Counted from the first letter of the stretch, positions 33,173 through 44,587 are shown. The stretch is 64,000 nt of DNA from Lepidodermella squamata (GCA_047495785.1 JBLDXI010000007.1:3286001-3350000); one strand, 5' to 3'. The notes: generated from the letters alone by a model not told the origin. Numbers and translations: made by a program.

Positions 33173-34559
33173 ATGGCTGAACCACCCGCGAAAAAGGCCA
33201 GGGTTGATACCGAGTTCAAGTGTTGCGCTTGCGATTCCATTTACTCGAATTGCCATAGGTTGATAAAACACACGTACGAAAAACACGCCAATTGGGCTTC
33301 TATTCCCAATTTTCGCTTTTCATGCCCGTCTTGTTTAGTCGCCTTTACTGGTATCCGCCGCTTTATTGTTCACGCTCCTTCATGCGAAAAAACGCCAGCT
33401 GTCGTAGTAGCTTCGGTTGATGAAAGTAGCACCGATCCGGCGGTGGAAATTGCGGACGCGTTTCCTTTTGCGGCCTCAGGTTCGTTGCCTCATGAGGCGC
33501 CGCATGACATCGACCCTCCAGTTTCGAAACCTAAATTCACTAATGCGCATTTTGAGAAATTCGTTGGCGAAGGCATCGATTGCTCGTTCAGCCCTCCCAC
33601 GCCGAAAACAGATGTCGAAAAAGCGTTCGACCTTGTTCTTATTCTATGCGCCGAACTTCGGCGCAAAGGTGTCGCCATGTCGTTGATCGACAAAATCGCG
33701 AGTAATTTCGTTGCTCTCGCTTCAATTTTAAGCAATGAGGAAGTTCGCCGCCAGCTTTCGTCATTATGCTCTCAAAAAAAGCGAGAAAAGTATTTAGCAT
33801 CTCGCGGCCTTTACATTGAACCCAGGGAAGTGGAACTTACCGGCGGTACTGGCTACTACATTCCATTCGAAACTTCGCTAGCTAATGTCCTTTCTCGGAA
33901 ATCGGTCCAAGATCAGATTCGAAATCCACCAGAATTTCGTGACAATTTTATGGCTGATTTTTCGCACGGTGCGTTCTATAAAAAGATTTTAGAGCAGCTA
34001 GATCAAGACCGTTGTCTAGTTATTCTATTGCACGTTGACGATTTCGGCCTAACCAACGCTATTGGCTCAGCTCGCGGCTTGCATTCCATGACCATTTTTC
34101 AGTGGCAATTAGCAAATTTACATCAGCACGTCCGCTCCACCCTTGAATCGCGCAATTTTCTCGCGGTTGCTAATTCGAAATGTTTCAAGTTGCTGTGAAT
34201 TGGCGAAAAATCCTCAAAAATTTCATCATGACATTGCTAGCTCTTGAGTTGACCGGCATTGAAGTCCCGAATGTTGGTGTGCTACCAGTTCGTTTCCTCG
34301 CCCTTCTAGCAGATTGTTTGGCTGCCAAACAAATTCTCCGCGTCTTCGTATGTTTCGGCGCAAAAATTCGGTCGATTTGTTGTCACTGTGGCGTGTCGGA
34401 AAAAAAATGGGCGATTTATGTGTTGTTGAGGTGAGCTGCTCGAAAACTCGCGAGGATATTCTCCGCCAACTTAAATTGATCGACATGGCTCCTGATCGCA
34501 AAACCCGGGCTTTCAGGAAGAAGGTTTTCAGTCTACATTTCGTTCGTGTTGCGACGTAA
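33173..34559 (+). pseudogene. Transposon-borne C2H2 zinc-finger protein, frame broken
   Basis: The first frame (33173-34198, 341 codons) starts with a basic leader (MAEPPAKKARVD) and two zinc-finger-like units, CCACDSIYSNCHRLIKH followed by CPSCLVAFTG. Further on, CLVILLHVDDFGLTNAIGSA resembles the segment 'YDDFEVxNPLGS' of transposon-linked proteins found in many animal genomes. The frame stops at 34198, while a neighbouring frame (34180-34434) continues the same family pattern (LADCLAAKQIL, CCHCG). At least one shift therefore separates the halves. Probably an accessory or DNA-binding protein of the element; no catalytic motif is seen. Confidence 0.55.
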
Positions 34560-34792
34560 GAAACCCACCGTATCCAGGTATATATATAATACAGCCGTGT
34601 AGAGGATTTAGTGATAGGATGTTCTCCAGGTATGCAAAATCATAGCATCGTAAAAGCGCAATAAAGATCCGGCGCTCTTGCACGTAATGACTATAATCAC
34701 GGTAATGAGTATCAGTGCGTTCTCTTGGACTGTTCTCAACTGAGAATTTTTGTATCAGACTAATAAAAGTTCACAATTGTTTCGATTTTGTC

Positions 34793-36760
34793 ATGTCTGC
34801 ATCGATCGAGTGGCTGAAGCCAACACCTGCCAGGCTGCTGGAGACGCGGAAACGAACGTCGTTCAATTCGATACAGCGAAAAATGGATCGAAACTCGGGA
34901 AAACCTTATCAACAAACCCAGAAACCGCAGCAATCTGTCAAAGGCAGAGAGCCTTTCTTCATCCGTTGTTTCTGCCCCAGAAATTGTTTTGAGAAATTCA
35001 CAGAAGTCACAGTTCGAGAATGCTTCAACAGCTATTGGTCTCGAGGATCTATCGATGCCAGACGCCAATTTATTAATTGCTACGTCACTCTGAATCGTGA
35101 TTCAGAAAATGGGCCGCGGCGGTTCGTTTATTCATTGCCCAGCATGTATTCCACAGCTGGATCAGCTTCAAGTCGTGATTCAACTGAAGTTTGTCGATCC
35201 TTCTTTTTGAACTGTCTCGATGAAACTCGAGCTTTTATCACCTACACGCTGGAACATAAAGTGAAAGATGGATTTTTCATCGCTCCGGATTTGCGAGGTA
35301 AAAATAATAAGCCGCCACATCGTATCAGCGACGATAGCTACAAGTTTGTTTACAATCATATCAAAAGCTACGAGGCAATAGATAACCATTACAATCGAAA
35401 GCGCTCGGACAGAAAATACCTAGCTGGATCATTGAATTTGCGTGAACTGTATCGATTTTATTGTCAAGAATACCTGAACTGGGCTTTTCGTGATAAAGTC
35501 AAGGCCGTAAAATTTTCAACTTACCGTTCGATCTTCAAACAGATGTTTCCAAAGCTGGCGTTTCATAAACCACGCAAGGTAATAACGAACTTTAATTCCT
35601 TGCTCTATCTAATATAGCTTTCATTTTGAAAGGACGCCTGTAGAAAATGCGAGCGATTTACAACGATTCCAGAAGATCTGTTCACGCACGAAATGCATGT
35701 AGAAAAGAGAGCTCACGAAAATGCAAGGGATGCTGCCAGAGAATCAAAAAATGACGATATATCTACAGCAAAACTTTCGAATGGATCAATTGCTTGTTTC
35801 GAATTCGACATGCAAGCTATTCTTGAAACCCCTTGCTGTTCAATAAAATACAAGAAAAAACTGCACACTTCAAATTTTACCATGTATGACGCTTCATCTA
35901 AGGATGCGATCTGTTTTCTCTGGGATCAAACTGAAAGCGGTCGCGGAACTGACGAAGTTGGGACGTGCCTGTTCAAGTTTATTACCGAAATGCTACAAAA
36001 AGAAGTTGAGCATCTTATTTTATGGAGTGATAGTACTGGCAGTCAGAACAAATCACAGTACATTGCGAATGCTCTTTTCGCTGCTCTTTCCATGTGTTCG
36101 GGAAAACTTCGGATAGTTGATCACAAGTTTTTCGAACCCGGTCATTCCCAAATGGAATGTGACAGCGTTCACGCTACGATAGAGCGCGAAGCCCGAAAAC
36201 GGAAGAACATCAGCTGGACGGCTGAATGGCGTGAAATAATTCTGGCATCACGAAAATCTCCGATTGACGCGGCTTTAAAACTTGCTGTTTTTGGAGCAGA
36301 AACAAAACAGCGAGATGTTGTCAGGCCATACAAAATCATCGAATTGACTTACGCCGATTTTTACAGCTTTGACAAATCTCCCAAATTTGCGCAATACTTG
36401 CAAGATGAACAGAAAAATGACGTCCGGTGGTCTGAGCCGTGCTGGTTTCGATATGAAAAAGTTCATTGGATGCGTTGTTCTACCGTTTCATTGGTTATCA
36501 ATTTCTATCAGGCTACATGGATCACAACTCCACATGCTATTCTGATTGGCTTGGGTATGCGAAGAATGACTGCGAAATACCTCTACCCCCGGAGAAAGCA
36601 GTAAGCTTATTTTTCTAAATGGTGCGAAATCATAAATTCCGTAATTTCTAGCGATACCTTGCTAGCTTACTTCTACAATGCTTGGAAAAAGAGAAGGAAT
36701 TGCCGCCAAACAAATGCGCTCAGAAGTCGTTGGCTAACACTGGCTTTCGAGAATGCATAG
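34793..36760 (+). CDS. Putative spliced transposase of the 7-kb element
   Basis: Exons 34793-35578, 35633-36600 and 36652-36760 join in frame to about 620 residues, starting at the first true ATG (MSASIEWLKPT). The N-terminal part has CRSFFLNCLDE and a KPPHRISDDSY-type segment, then RKDACRKCE just after the first intron. These are seen in a widespread family of eukaryotic transposase-like proteins with an RNase H-type core. Candidate acidic catalytic residues lie in FEFDMQAILETPC, LILWSDSTGSQNKSQ and GHSQMECDSVHATIE. The 54-base intron is securely supported by the continuous family pattern across it. The last joint (donor GTAAGC, acceptor TTTCTAG) is less certain, because another frame (ORF to 37038) is open downstream. 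No stop interrupts the core, so the element may be recent. Confidence 0.6.
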
Positions 36761-37972
36761 GAAATCTGACGGATAATGACTTTGATAATTTCTGCGTGTT
36801 CTATTTTACTGTTACGCCGATTTGCCACTATCTATTAACAGGAAATATATCAGTGCCTGAGCAAGTCGCCATTCAATTCAGGGAAATGGTTATTCGGGCG
36901 GAATCAGCCCAGAAAAAAGCAGGCGAGTATCTGGAAGAATTGCTACGCTCTTCTGTGCCATTTCGAGCTGTAGCCGCCCATTTCTTGCCGTATCAAAGTT
37001 TATCGACTGATTTTAAGGTTTGTTTCACTTTCCAGTAAACCTTTACTCAATGATTTAAGCATACATCAGCAGGACTGGGAGTTTCTGCCTTACCTTATTC
37101 TGCTGCCAATTGTCCTCTTCAAGAAGGATCGATTTAGATTTTTTTTATTATGCCTATTAACGGAAACTGCCGAATATTTGATTTTCACCAGTTGGTACGG
37201 CTGGATTGTGGTAAATTTGAAAAGCTTAACATTGATTTAACAAGCTATCAAAACGTAATCCACAGGACAAATTTTGGATTCGACAAAACGTCGTAGTTAT
37301 TTCGACCCGCGTCTATTTCCTGTTATCTTACCTTAAGGAACAGGATTTGGTCGCATTCGCATACGAAATTATTTGGCGATCGATTGCATTGTTCAGCAGT
37401 TTCAAATTCAGTGGTAGAACTGGCACGGTGCATGTCATTCGTGCTGGTGTCTCAGAAGCAAAACAAACGGATGCCAGAGCTGCGAATTCGGATTTAAGTC
37501 TCAGCAATCGCTTCGTTAGCGGAATGTCCAACGGACCACGTGCTCCATCTGAGACTGCTATGCTTACCACTCCGACGAGTCAGGCTTTTTCGCCTCCATA
37601 CGTTATTTCAAATAACGAGGTCGCAATACCTGACAAACCAGCCGTCGCTTTGCGACAACCAGTTCAAGATGCTAGAGCTGTACCGCCCATCAACGCTCCA
37701 GCACTTCAAACATGATTTTCGCCCGCATTCGGAGCATTTTCGTTTTAAAGCAAAATATGAAATTATTTTTCCGCTTGGCCCCTCTTTCCGTTGTGTATTT
37801 ACCTGGCATTAATTCTTTCCGAGTCACTTGCGAGAATGTGAAGGATTGTTTTATGTATGAGACCAAGCAGGTCGACACTTCGATCCTGCACTCTCGAGAC
37901 ACCGCCCCGCCAAAATCTAAGGCCCGCCTCGTCTTATCGGTGCCGCGCAGTATTTTAACCCAAAAACAATAA
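36652..37972 (+). other. Further open frames of the 7-kb transposon
   Basis: A frame open from the acceptor at 36652 to 37038 (129 codons, with TVTPICHYLLTGNISVPEQ), one at 37347-37715 (122 codons, Ser/Pro/Ala-rich C-terminus) and one at 37712-37972 (86 codons, basic). I recognise none of them. The first could be an alternative 3' end of the transposase, the others a third gene of the element with introns at about 37.04-37.33 kb. Confidence 0.35.
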
Positions 37973-38084
37973 TTTGTCTTTTGTCTTTTCTTCTTTTTGA
38001 ATTTTCACTGTGTACTGTATTTCTGGTTTCAAGCTAATAAAAACGATGATGTTAATTGACCGCCCTTTTGTTTGTACGGCTTGA

Positions 38085-38856
38085 GTGACATGTGACTACT
38101 TCCGTTATTCACCGCCGCCGCTCACACCGGCACCCAGCCGGGCTGATTACGACCGCGCGCCTTTGTCACTCACGTCGGCCGGCTACGCCAGTCAATACGA
38201 CAAAGAGTGCGCTCATTGTGAGCAACTTTTATTTGCTTTTAAACAGCTTATAGACACTGAGGTTTCTGCAAATGGTGACAACATTTTCTTGTTTTGCAAA
38301 TGTCTCTATTATTTTCTCTATTTGAATTCAGGCACGCGACGAGGTGAGTTTAAAAAGAGGGCTTACATATTTCCGAAATGTCAAGTTTAATAATCAGACC
38401 GGTTAGCACATCATTTTGTCGTTTTTATAGACGCCGCGGCTGCGAAAACTCGGTAAGTTCACTCGAGGTGCGTTGGTAATAAGTAATAAAAAGTGTAATC
38501 AATTCTAAATATCTCTTTTCAGTGCACTTTTCTCCACAACAAATCACAGACTCATACATCTCTATTTTTCTATCAAATTTTCTCTATTTATCACCCATTT
38601 CTAAATATCTACGGTGACCAGTTTTAATAACGGTTCTATTTTTCTTGTTTTTGTTGAACAGCGGGCGAAACGCGAGGTGACAATGATAGGTTAGTTTACA
38701 GGTATAAACTAACTACGCTCGTAATAACCAAACTCATTATAACTGATCGGCTATTATCTGAAATAGTTATTTCCTCGACTACTTCTTTTCATACTTATTA
38801 CTAAGCAATTTTTAACTCTATTTTTGTTCCAGGCCGGCTAGTCGCGGGCGTTGAAT
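38085..38856 (+). other. Chain of micro-exon-like GC-rich blocks in the transposon
   Basis: Within AT-rich DNA, short GC-rich blocks are bounded by good splice signals: about 38085-38213 ending before GTGAGC, 38331-38342 (TTCAG before, GTGAGT after), 38432-38453 (TATAG before, GTAAGT after), 38664-38678 (GAACAG before, GTGACA after) and 38834-38856 (TTCCAG before). Joined, they stay in one frame to a TGA and give a basic Arg/Ala-rich tail (CTRRDAAAAKTR). No ATG opens the first block in this frame, so an upstream exon would be required. Tentative. Confidence 0.25.
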
Positions 38857-39302
38857 AATCTCTCTATTGGTTATCGGATAAAATTCGTGCTGCCGAGGCA
38901 TCTTTATCGCGCTGATGCAAGGCCTTTCGTCTTGATATAAACAAAAATCTAATATTTAGCAAGCAGCAAAGTACATCGCGTTTATTTCGAGCCCAGTTAC
39001 AAACGGCTACATATCTCTTTGATAATACGTTGAAATTGATGATAATGATGTTAATTGATGACAATGATGAAATCAGAGCTTCCTGAATGCGGGGGCGGCG
39101 GCGGCGGCGGTTGGGAACCGCCCCGGATGCGCCGGGCAAAAGCGACGACGACGACGGCCGCGGCGGCGGCGCCCAGCGTGGCGCAGCGGCCGGTGCGCCT
39201 AATCGCTGTTCAGCGCATAACGCGTTCGCTTAGTGCGCGACGTAACGCGTGTTGCTACGCGTGATTCCTTATGAAGAAAGTAACGCGTGATGAAAGGGGG
39301 TG

Positions 39303-39326
39303 TAACGCGTGATAAATCTAACAGTG
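39303..39326 (-). repeat. Right terminal inverted repeat of the 7-kb transposon
   Basis: TAACGCGTGATAAATC followed by TAACAGTG; reverse complement of the left end. Further TAACGCGTG copies lie at about 39240 and 39281, and ATAACGCGTTCG near 39218. Confidence 0.9.
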
Positions 39327-40129
39327 ATGAGGAATCAGTTTTCTATTCTTACGAAGTCAGCTACGGGTACGTTTCTTTATCTCCAAAAGAGATGAAATTA
39401 TTAACAAAACAAGCCATAAACAGACCATTTCTTTATTTTTGTTGAAATTATTAGTTCAACAAGAACGCATTTCTTTACTCGGATTATTGTTAAAGCTACT
39501 AACACAATCAAGTGGCGTTTCATTCATTAAACATGTTTTTTGCCCGAAATTACCAACCACTCGCCGAGTCGTTTTTGGAGCGATTTTTTCTAAGTCCTAC
39601 GCATCAAGACCCAGCCCAGCGACGGCAAAAAAAAAGAAAATGACCTAATTTTTCGTTAATTTTCTCCAAGTCATGCTTGATGATTCATTATACCAAGCAG
39701 CAAACCTATTAATTCATGGGCGTGCGACATTTCAGCAGTGGACAAAACCGCAGGCATTTTTTTATATTATGCGATTATGTGACAAATTATGTGACTCGTA
39801 ATTGAGAATAGTACGAGTGCGAAATAGTGCGAAATCGGTATTCGGCGACATTTTCGCTGGCGACATATCCGCAAGGGACAGACCAGCCTTATTGACAGTC
39901 GAACTGCGAGCTCACTTTTAATACAAATTCGGATCAAATTCTGATGAAAATTTCGGCTAAATGGCTTCATTGTTGCCAGCTGAAATGTCCTCGAATGAAC
40001 GAAAACCTATCCAAGAGATTAATTAATTTTAGCGTCCAAAAATAATTTCCTCCTTAACATCGTGGACTTGATTTGAGTGATTTGGAGTGATTTGACGGAG
40101 CTGAAATAACGGGGAATCAGGTGGGATTA
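39327..40129. other. Intergenic, no gene seen
   Basis: The right flank of the transposon. A 69-codon frame at 39439-39648 is not recognisable. No continuation of the channel fragment at 32.1 kb is found here. Confidence 0.4.
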
Positions 40130-40486
40130 ATGCAAGCGGGTGTGGCATCTCTTGCTGTGGCCCTAACGTTTTTACGCCTGCTGGGGCTCGTTGAGTTCAG
40201 AGATTCCGAGGGTACAGAAGAGCTACTGCTGACCGTTAACGATTCTAATGATCGGAATCAGATGAAACGATGCTCGTTCATGTAAGTGGAAACTCATAGT
40301 TCATTTGTGTGTCTCTATATTTGCCTTGACAGGGTCTGTGAAGAAAGTTCGAGAAAGCATTCGGTTCGAGATTCGAATTTTGGGGGCGGATTGTTCGGAC
40401 CTTTAGCCCCAGCCCATTGCTTATTATCATGGTAAGTATTACGCTTTATCGTGTTATTTTCGTTGACTTGGTATTTTTTACACAGA
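40130..40486 (+). CDS. Candidate small secreted peptide precursor (tentative)
   Basis: Exons 40130-40281, 40333-40431 and a final base at 40486 would encode about 83 residues. The ATG opens a good signal peptide (MQAGVASLAVALTFLRLLG). An acidic segment (FRDSEGTEELLLTVND) follows, then a dibasic KR just before CSFMVCEESS and a Gly-rich stretch (FGGGLFGPLAP). Donors GTAAGT and acceptors TTGACAG and TTTTACACAG are strong. Signal, acidic spacer, KR and a Cys-x4-Cys peptide are the layout of a neuropeptide precursor, but I match it to no known peptide. The protein ends at a TGA formed across the second intron, or at TGG-TAA if that intron is kept. A longer frame after 40486 does not connect. Confidence 0.4.
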
Positions 40487-41466
40487 TGCTTCGAATTATG
40501 ATAACTTTTCGAGCCGCCGAGGATGCGTCGTTTCGGGTTTGTGATGGAAACTACGAGATTGCACTAGTCGCGACAAGTGGAGCAGCCAAGAGCAATCGGG
40601 TAACCCGTTTCTAGATTTGTATCGTGATGCCAATAATATAGAGAAGAAGGCAACGGCGAGAAAGGTGGTCAAAGCAGCGACAAAGACGGTGAAGATTTGG
40701 CAAATATGAATGTTTTTAGTTTTTAGTGATATTACCCTCTATCTATTTCTTTGCTGAGTAATGCAGCGTGATTTTTATTATGATTTCTCAATACCTACTT
40801 ACACACTTTTTTTCGCTCTATCGATGATGCGCCTTCTACCTTTCACCTATGGCTAATTATGCGCCAACTCTGAATTTTCGCTAACTATTTCATAATCGCA
40901 TTTGACTTTGTTCATTTTTGATGTAATAAATAGTGAAAACTACAAGAAAAACGTTTCTAAAATGGTTACATCGCCGTCGCTTCGCGGTTAGTAGTAAGTG
41001 AGTAGTTAGTGACGTGGTAGTTCGGCTAACGTACGACCCATAACGGTGAGCTAACACAGGCCCCGTATTCGTTATTTCGATAATAGCTCACGGTGAGATG
41101 ACCGGCGTTCGACTGGGTGATTTCGAGACTATCGTTACTTCCGAATCTGCATGCCAGGGCTGCATGGCACGCGAAATGTGAAATAGACTTCCTCATGAGA
41201 AACATCCGATCAGTTAACCGATCGTGAATAGATTTCACTTCTGCTGTCTTAATTGAGCGTGTTCGCTGATTTTAAAATCAGACTCACTTCCGATGGCGTG
41301 GCTACTAGACTGGTGAACTTCCCGTAAGCGTGAGATATATATCCGCTTAGTGCCCTGATCGTTAATAATCCACACGATTATAGAAAGCTTCCGGCTTCCA
41401 ATCAGACTTTTCATGCAACACGCAATGTCTGAAATATGCATTCAACTATTTTTTCATTGCAGAAAG
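40487..41466. other. Intergenic / UTR
   Basis: No credible coding frame. AATAAA near 40925 could end the preceding transcript. Just before the next gene a TTTTTTCATTGCAG acceptor stands four bases upstream of the ATG, suggesting a 5'-UTR intron or trans-splicing. Confidence 0.4.
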
Positions 41467-43911
41467 ATGTTACTTTATTCCTCAACATTGGTAACCTTGG
41501 CTTGTTTAGCCATTGTCACTATGGCTCAAGTGAGAAAGCCCTACAACATGACTGTGTTGGATTTAATCGCTTTCACTGGAAACTTTCCTTTTAATGGCGA
41601 GGCCTGTAAAGTCGCGTCTCAAATCGCAGTCGATGCAGCAAATTCCCAGGAAAATTTTCTGCCTGACTACCGAATCAACATCCAATTTGAAGACGAAATG
41701 GGCGGTCCAGCTGCTGCAAGGGCAACGATAGCATTTTCGCGAAGTTTTGAAGACAACGGCAGGTCGTGGGAGTATCAGTCTCCTGTCATAGTTGGACCCA
41801 TGTATTCGAATGCGTGTAAATCAATGGCCCCCGCTTTGCCTCATCTGTACTCAGCAGCCATCTCGATATCTTGCGCCGCCCCGTTTCTAACCGACCGAAC
41901 TATTTACCCGAATCTTTACCTAATGCGATCAACAGGTGGCGTGCTGACCTTTGCCCAAATGCAGTTCTTCAAGAAGGCTGGAAACTGGCAGCGTATTGGC
42001 ATCATCACTAATGCTGGGAGTGTTTTCGACTACGCCTCTGCCGCTGTGCTACAACGCTTGGCCCTGGACTATGCAAACGTGGCTGTTCCATACTTCGACA
42101 TTGTCTTGGAAATGGATAATGAGTACATAATTCTTCTAAAGCAAAGCGACGTAAGAATTATCGTCGTTTTCACATCGGTTGGTAGGCTTGTTTGGAGATT
42201 CTTATGTCAAGCTCACAGATTCGGGATAACTGGCTCGAGATACATATTCATCCTTCTCGGCATCGCTTACAGTGATCCTATGGAACTAAATGATCATGTG
42301 GTTCCAGGTTGTGCTCGAGCTACCGTCATCGAACAAATGAAGGTACCAATTTTACTTACCATTAAACCAACTCGACTTTGTCTTTTCTTATTTCAGTTCT
42401 CTTATTGGACCGCCCCTGTGATGTACACAGCTGAGCCAACCGTGAAATCGCATCTCAACTACAACCTGATTGAATTCGAAGAAATGTTTCTCCAGCGGAC
42501 TAATGGAGCGAAACCTTACGACTACGAACAGCGTGTATTGTGTCACGATACGATGATGCAGGGTCTCATAACCCTCGATATCGTGGAGAAGCGGCTGAAA
42601 GCTCAGAATATGTCTCTTCGGAACTTGAGGGATCATCCTAGACTAATCAGTCGCATTGTCAATGAATCAGCGATTTCTGTTGATTACATGGGGCTCAGGA
42701 TGGGTAGAATGCGCTATAACAGTCGAGGCGAGGTTGGTGCTGATGTTCAAATGATTGGCTACTGGACCCCAGAGCGAAGGCTTGAGTACATCTACACAGT
42801 CCATCAGTTTCTCAACTCGTCAGGTTACACCTATGACAGCTATTGGATGCGGAAGATTCGAGAGCCAGTTTGGATGACTTCGAATAGAAAGCCACCACGG
42901 GATAAAATTTTGGTTCAGCAAGTGTTCAATGAGGTTCCGGAGGCAGTTTTCTATGTTGTAGTTGTCATAGTCTCTATCTCGTCACTGATTCAAATCCTGA
43001 CCCTCGTAAAGCTCTTATTCTCACGAGGCAAGGAATCTGTTCAGAAAGGTCTAGTCCGTGTTAAGACTTTGGGCTTCCTCGGATCTTTAATAACAACTGC
43101 TGCGGCAGTAGTTTACTCCATGCAAACCGATAAGAATCCGCACCAACTTTGGATGTTGAGGATAGTCCTTCTATCTGTTGGTCTAGCCCTAACTCATGGA
43201 GCTATTTCACTCCGTGCTATCATTTTCTCATTCAAAGTCTTCAAATTCCAAGCGCCAAGCCACGTTTCGATTGCTAAGCCTAATAATAGAATTTCCGGAG
43301 CTCATAACCTTTCGAAAGGTGGAGCACAAAGTGAATCTGATTTGCCGAATATGGCTCAGTCACGACCTTCAAGCCAGTCCTTACATCACGATACTAGGCA
43401 ATCATCAGTCAATCGTGTCTTTCTCAAGATGGAGAATATTCTGTCAATCGATGAGCTGTGCTCTCTATGGATTCTGTTTTTCGGATTCGCAAATGGGGCT
43501 TTAGTTGGTTTCTGGTTGAATGGCGATCCCTTACAGTGCTATGTTGGTAAAATGCCCCCACGCCTGATAGAATCCGAGGATAAGGTCATTGAAACTTTGT
43601 ACACAACTTGCCAATCGGCTAAGAATCACACCTCATGGATTCTGGCTCTAATGGGCATTAACATTGCGATTCTAGTGGCTGGAGCTCTTGCTGCGTTCAA
43701 ACTGCGCATTGCCAATGGCGCTAAGATTGTTCCGGAGTTTCAGTTTGTAACTATGGGCATAATCAACGCGGCGACCATCTACCTAGGCTCGCTTTTGATT
43801 GCTGTAGTCTTGCGAGATGTTGTCAGCCAAACTATCGCAATTGCATTCACTTCATTGATTCTGTCGGCTACGTCAGCCGCGACGTGGGCGTATCCCCTGT
43901 ATCGTTCGTGA
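41467..43911 (+). CDS. Class C (GABA-B-like) G-protein-coupled receptor, one intron
   Basis: Exons 41467-42342 and 42397-43911 give 796 residues. The reading frame extends upstream to 41413, but the acceptor TTCATTGCAG lies between, so the ATG at 41467 with signal peptide MLLYSSTLVTLACLAIVTMA is preferred. A Venus-flytrap domain (MTVLDLIAFTGNFPFNGEAC, then VASQIAVDAAN and IVGPMYSNACKSMAP) leads to the RKPPRDKI junction typical of GABA-B subunits, then seven hydrophobic segments with a polar insert after helix 3 (SVNRVFLKM region). The 54-base intron (GTACCAAT to TTATTTCAG) has a length divisible by three and no stop, so it also reads through; the relative at 3.9 kb has no residues there (MVLEQYKLTFWVG), which supports splicing. 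No C-terminal coiled coil is seen. Ligand unknown. Confidence 0.9.
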   Translation: MLLYSSTLVTLACLAIVTMAQVRKPYNMTVLDLIAFTGNFPFNGEACKVASQIAVDAANSQENFLPDYRINIQFEDEMGGPAAARATIAFSRSFEDNGRSWEYQSPVIVGPMYSNACKSMAPALPHLYSAAISISCAAPFLTDRTIYPNLYLMRSTGGVLTFAQMQFFKKAGNWQRIGIITNAGSVFDYASAAVLQRLALDYANVAVPYFDIVLEMDNEYIILLKQSDVRIIVVFTSVGRLVWRFLCQAHRFGITGSRYIFILLGIAYSDPMELNDHVVPGCARATVIEQMKVPILLTIKPTRLCLFLFQFSYWTAPVMYTAEPTVKSHLNYNLIEFEEMFLQRTNGAKPYDYEQRVLCHDTMMQGLITLDIVEKRLKAQNMSLRNLRDHPRLISRIVNESAISVDYMGLRMGRMRYNSRGEVGADVQMIGYWTPERRLEYIYTVHQFLNSSGYTYDSYWMRKIREPVWMTSNRKPPRDKILVQQVFNEVPEAVFYVVVVIVSISSLIQILTLVKLLFSRGKESVQKGLVRVKTLGFLGSLITTAAAVVYSMQTDKNPHQLWMLRIVLLSVGLALTHGAISLRAIIFSFKVFKFQAPSHVSIAKPNNRISGAHNLSKGGAQSESDLPNMAQSRPSSQSLHHDTRQSSVNRVFLKMENILSIDELCSLWILFFGFANGALVGFWLNGDPLQCYVGKMPPRLIESEDKVIETLYTTCQSAKNHTSWILALMGINIAILVAGALAAFKLRIANGAKIVPEFQFVTMGIINAATIYLGSLLIAVVLRDVVSQTIAIAFTSLILSATSAATWAYPLYRS

Positions 43912-44420
43912 TTGTTTTACCTTACTTACCTTACATATAGTCGAAGTGTCCAACTTATTTGGTTGAAAATACAAAAATTGTTGCTCGAATTTTTAATAAC
44001 ATTTTAGCGGTGAAACAAAAATCGGCATTGTCACGGTTGCATAATCGAGCGATTAGGCTCAGTTACTGGTTATTGCAGTTTTTGGCTTTTCATCCTGCGT
44101 TGAAGCTGTTTGTGCTCCTGCCAGCGATTTCAGGCAAGTTGATGACTGTTTGCTTTGTATTCGACATTATTAAGCAGTAAAAACGCTGGCAGGAAATTAC
44201 AGGCTGTAACCTTGGCGAGCTCGCAGCTACTTTCGAATTTGATTGTCTGTCTGAATGACCTGTTTTTAAATGAACGGTTTCGCATTTCGCAACTCAGACT
44301 TCTCACTTCTCAGACATTTCTTCCCAGGAATTGCTGGCGGGAAATCTGATAAGCAGAAGTCTCCAGGGTGCATCTGTTATGCATTTTTTGGTTGAAATCG
44401 TAGTTCACACTAGCTTGGCA
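43912..44420. other. Intergenic, no gene seen
   Basis: The 3' flank of the receptor. Frames of 64-73 codons here are hydrophobic or basic without recognisable similarity. Confidence 0.4.
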
Positions 44421-44587
44421 TATCGAGATTTTATTTTTTTATTTTTTTTTCAGCCATACGCCTCGCAGCGCTTCTTCTATGCTGCTCGTAAACATCGTGG
44501 TCTTGGCCTTCCGAAAGCTACTTGGGAAGCCATACAATTAAAATATACATCGCTATACAAAATATATACAATTAGTTATTTGCGGTA
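44421..44587 (+). pseudogene. Small non-LTR retrotransposon remnant
   Basis: FFYAARKHRGLGLPKATWEA resembles the 'YASRxxGGLGxP' segment downstream of the reverse transcriptase domain in R2/NeSL-type LINEs. Only about 40 codons remain. Confidence 0.45.

Larger units (their letters stand above)
32257..39326 (+). mobile_element. 7.07-kb DNA transposon with terminal inverted repeats
   Basis: The ends are perfect 24-base inverted repeats beginning CACTGTTAGATTTATCAC, at 32257-32280 and 39303-39326. Both flanks add AT, which may be a 2-base target duplication or part of a 26-base repeat. Several ACGCGTTA/TAACGCGT copies sit just inside each end, typical of transposase-binding subterminal repeats. 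Inside are a zinc-finger accessory gene, a spliced transposase-like gene and further frames. GC-rich runs (GGC and GAC repeats) lie near 32390-32490 and 39090-39190. I cannot name the superfamily with confidence. Confidence 0.85.

Noticed and set aside
38900-39200. GGC/GAC simple repeats as a CRISPR or functional array
   Set aside because: Simple triplet slippage in the subterminal part of the transposon; eukaryotic context.
41413-41466. Upstream extension of the receptor frame to the first ATG at 41413
   Set aside because: A strong TTTTTTCATTGCAG acceptor lies between it and the ATG at 41467, which itself begins a good signal peptide.
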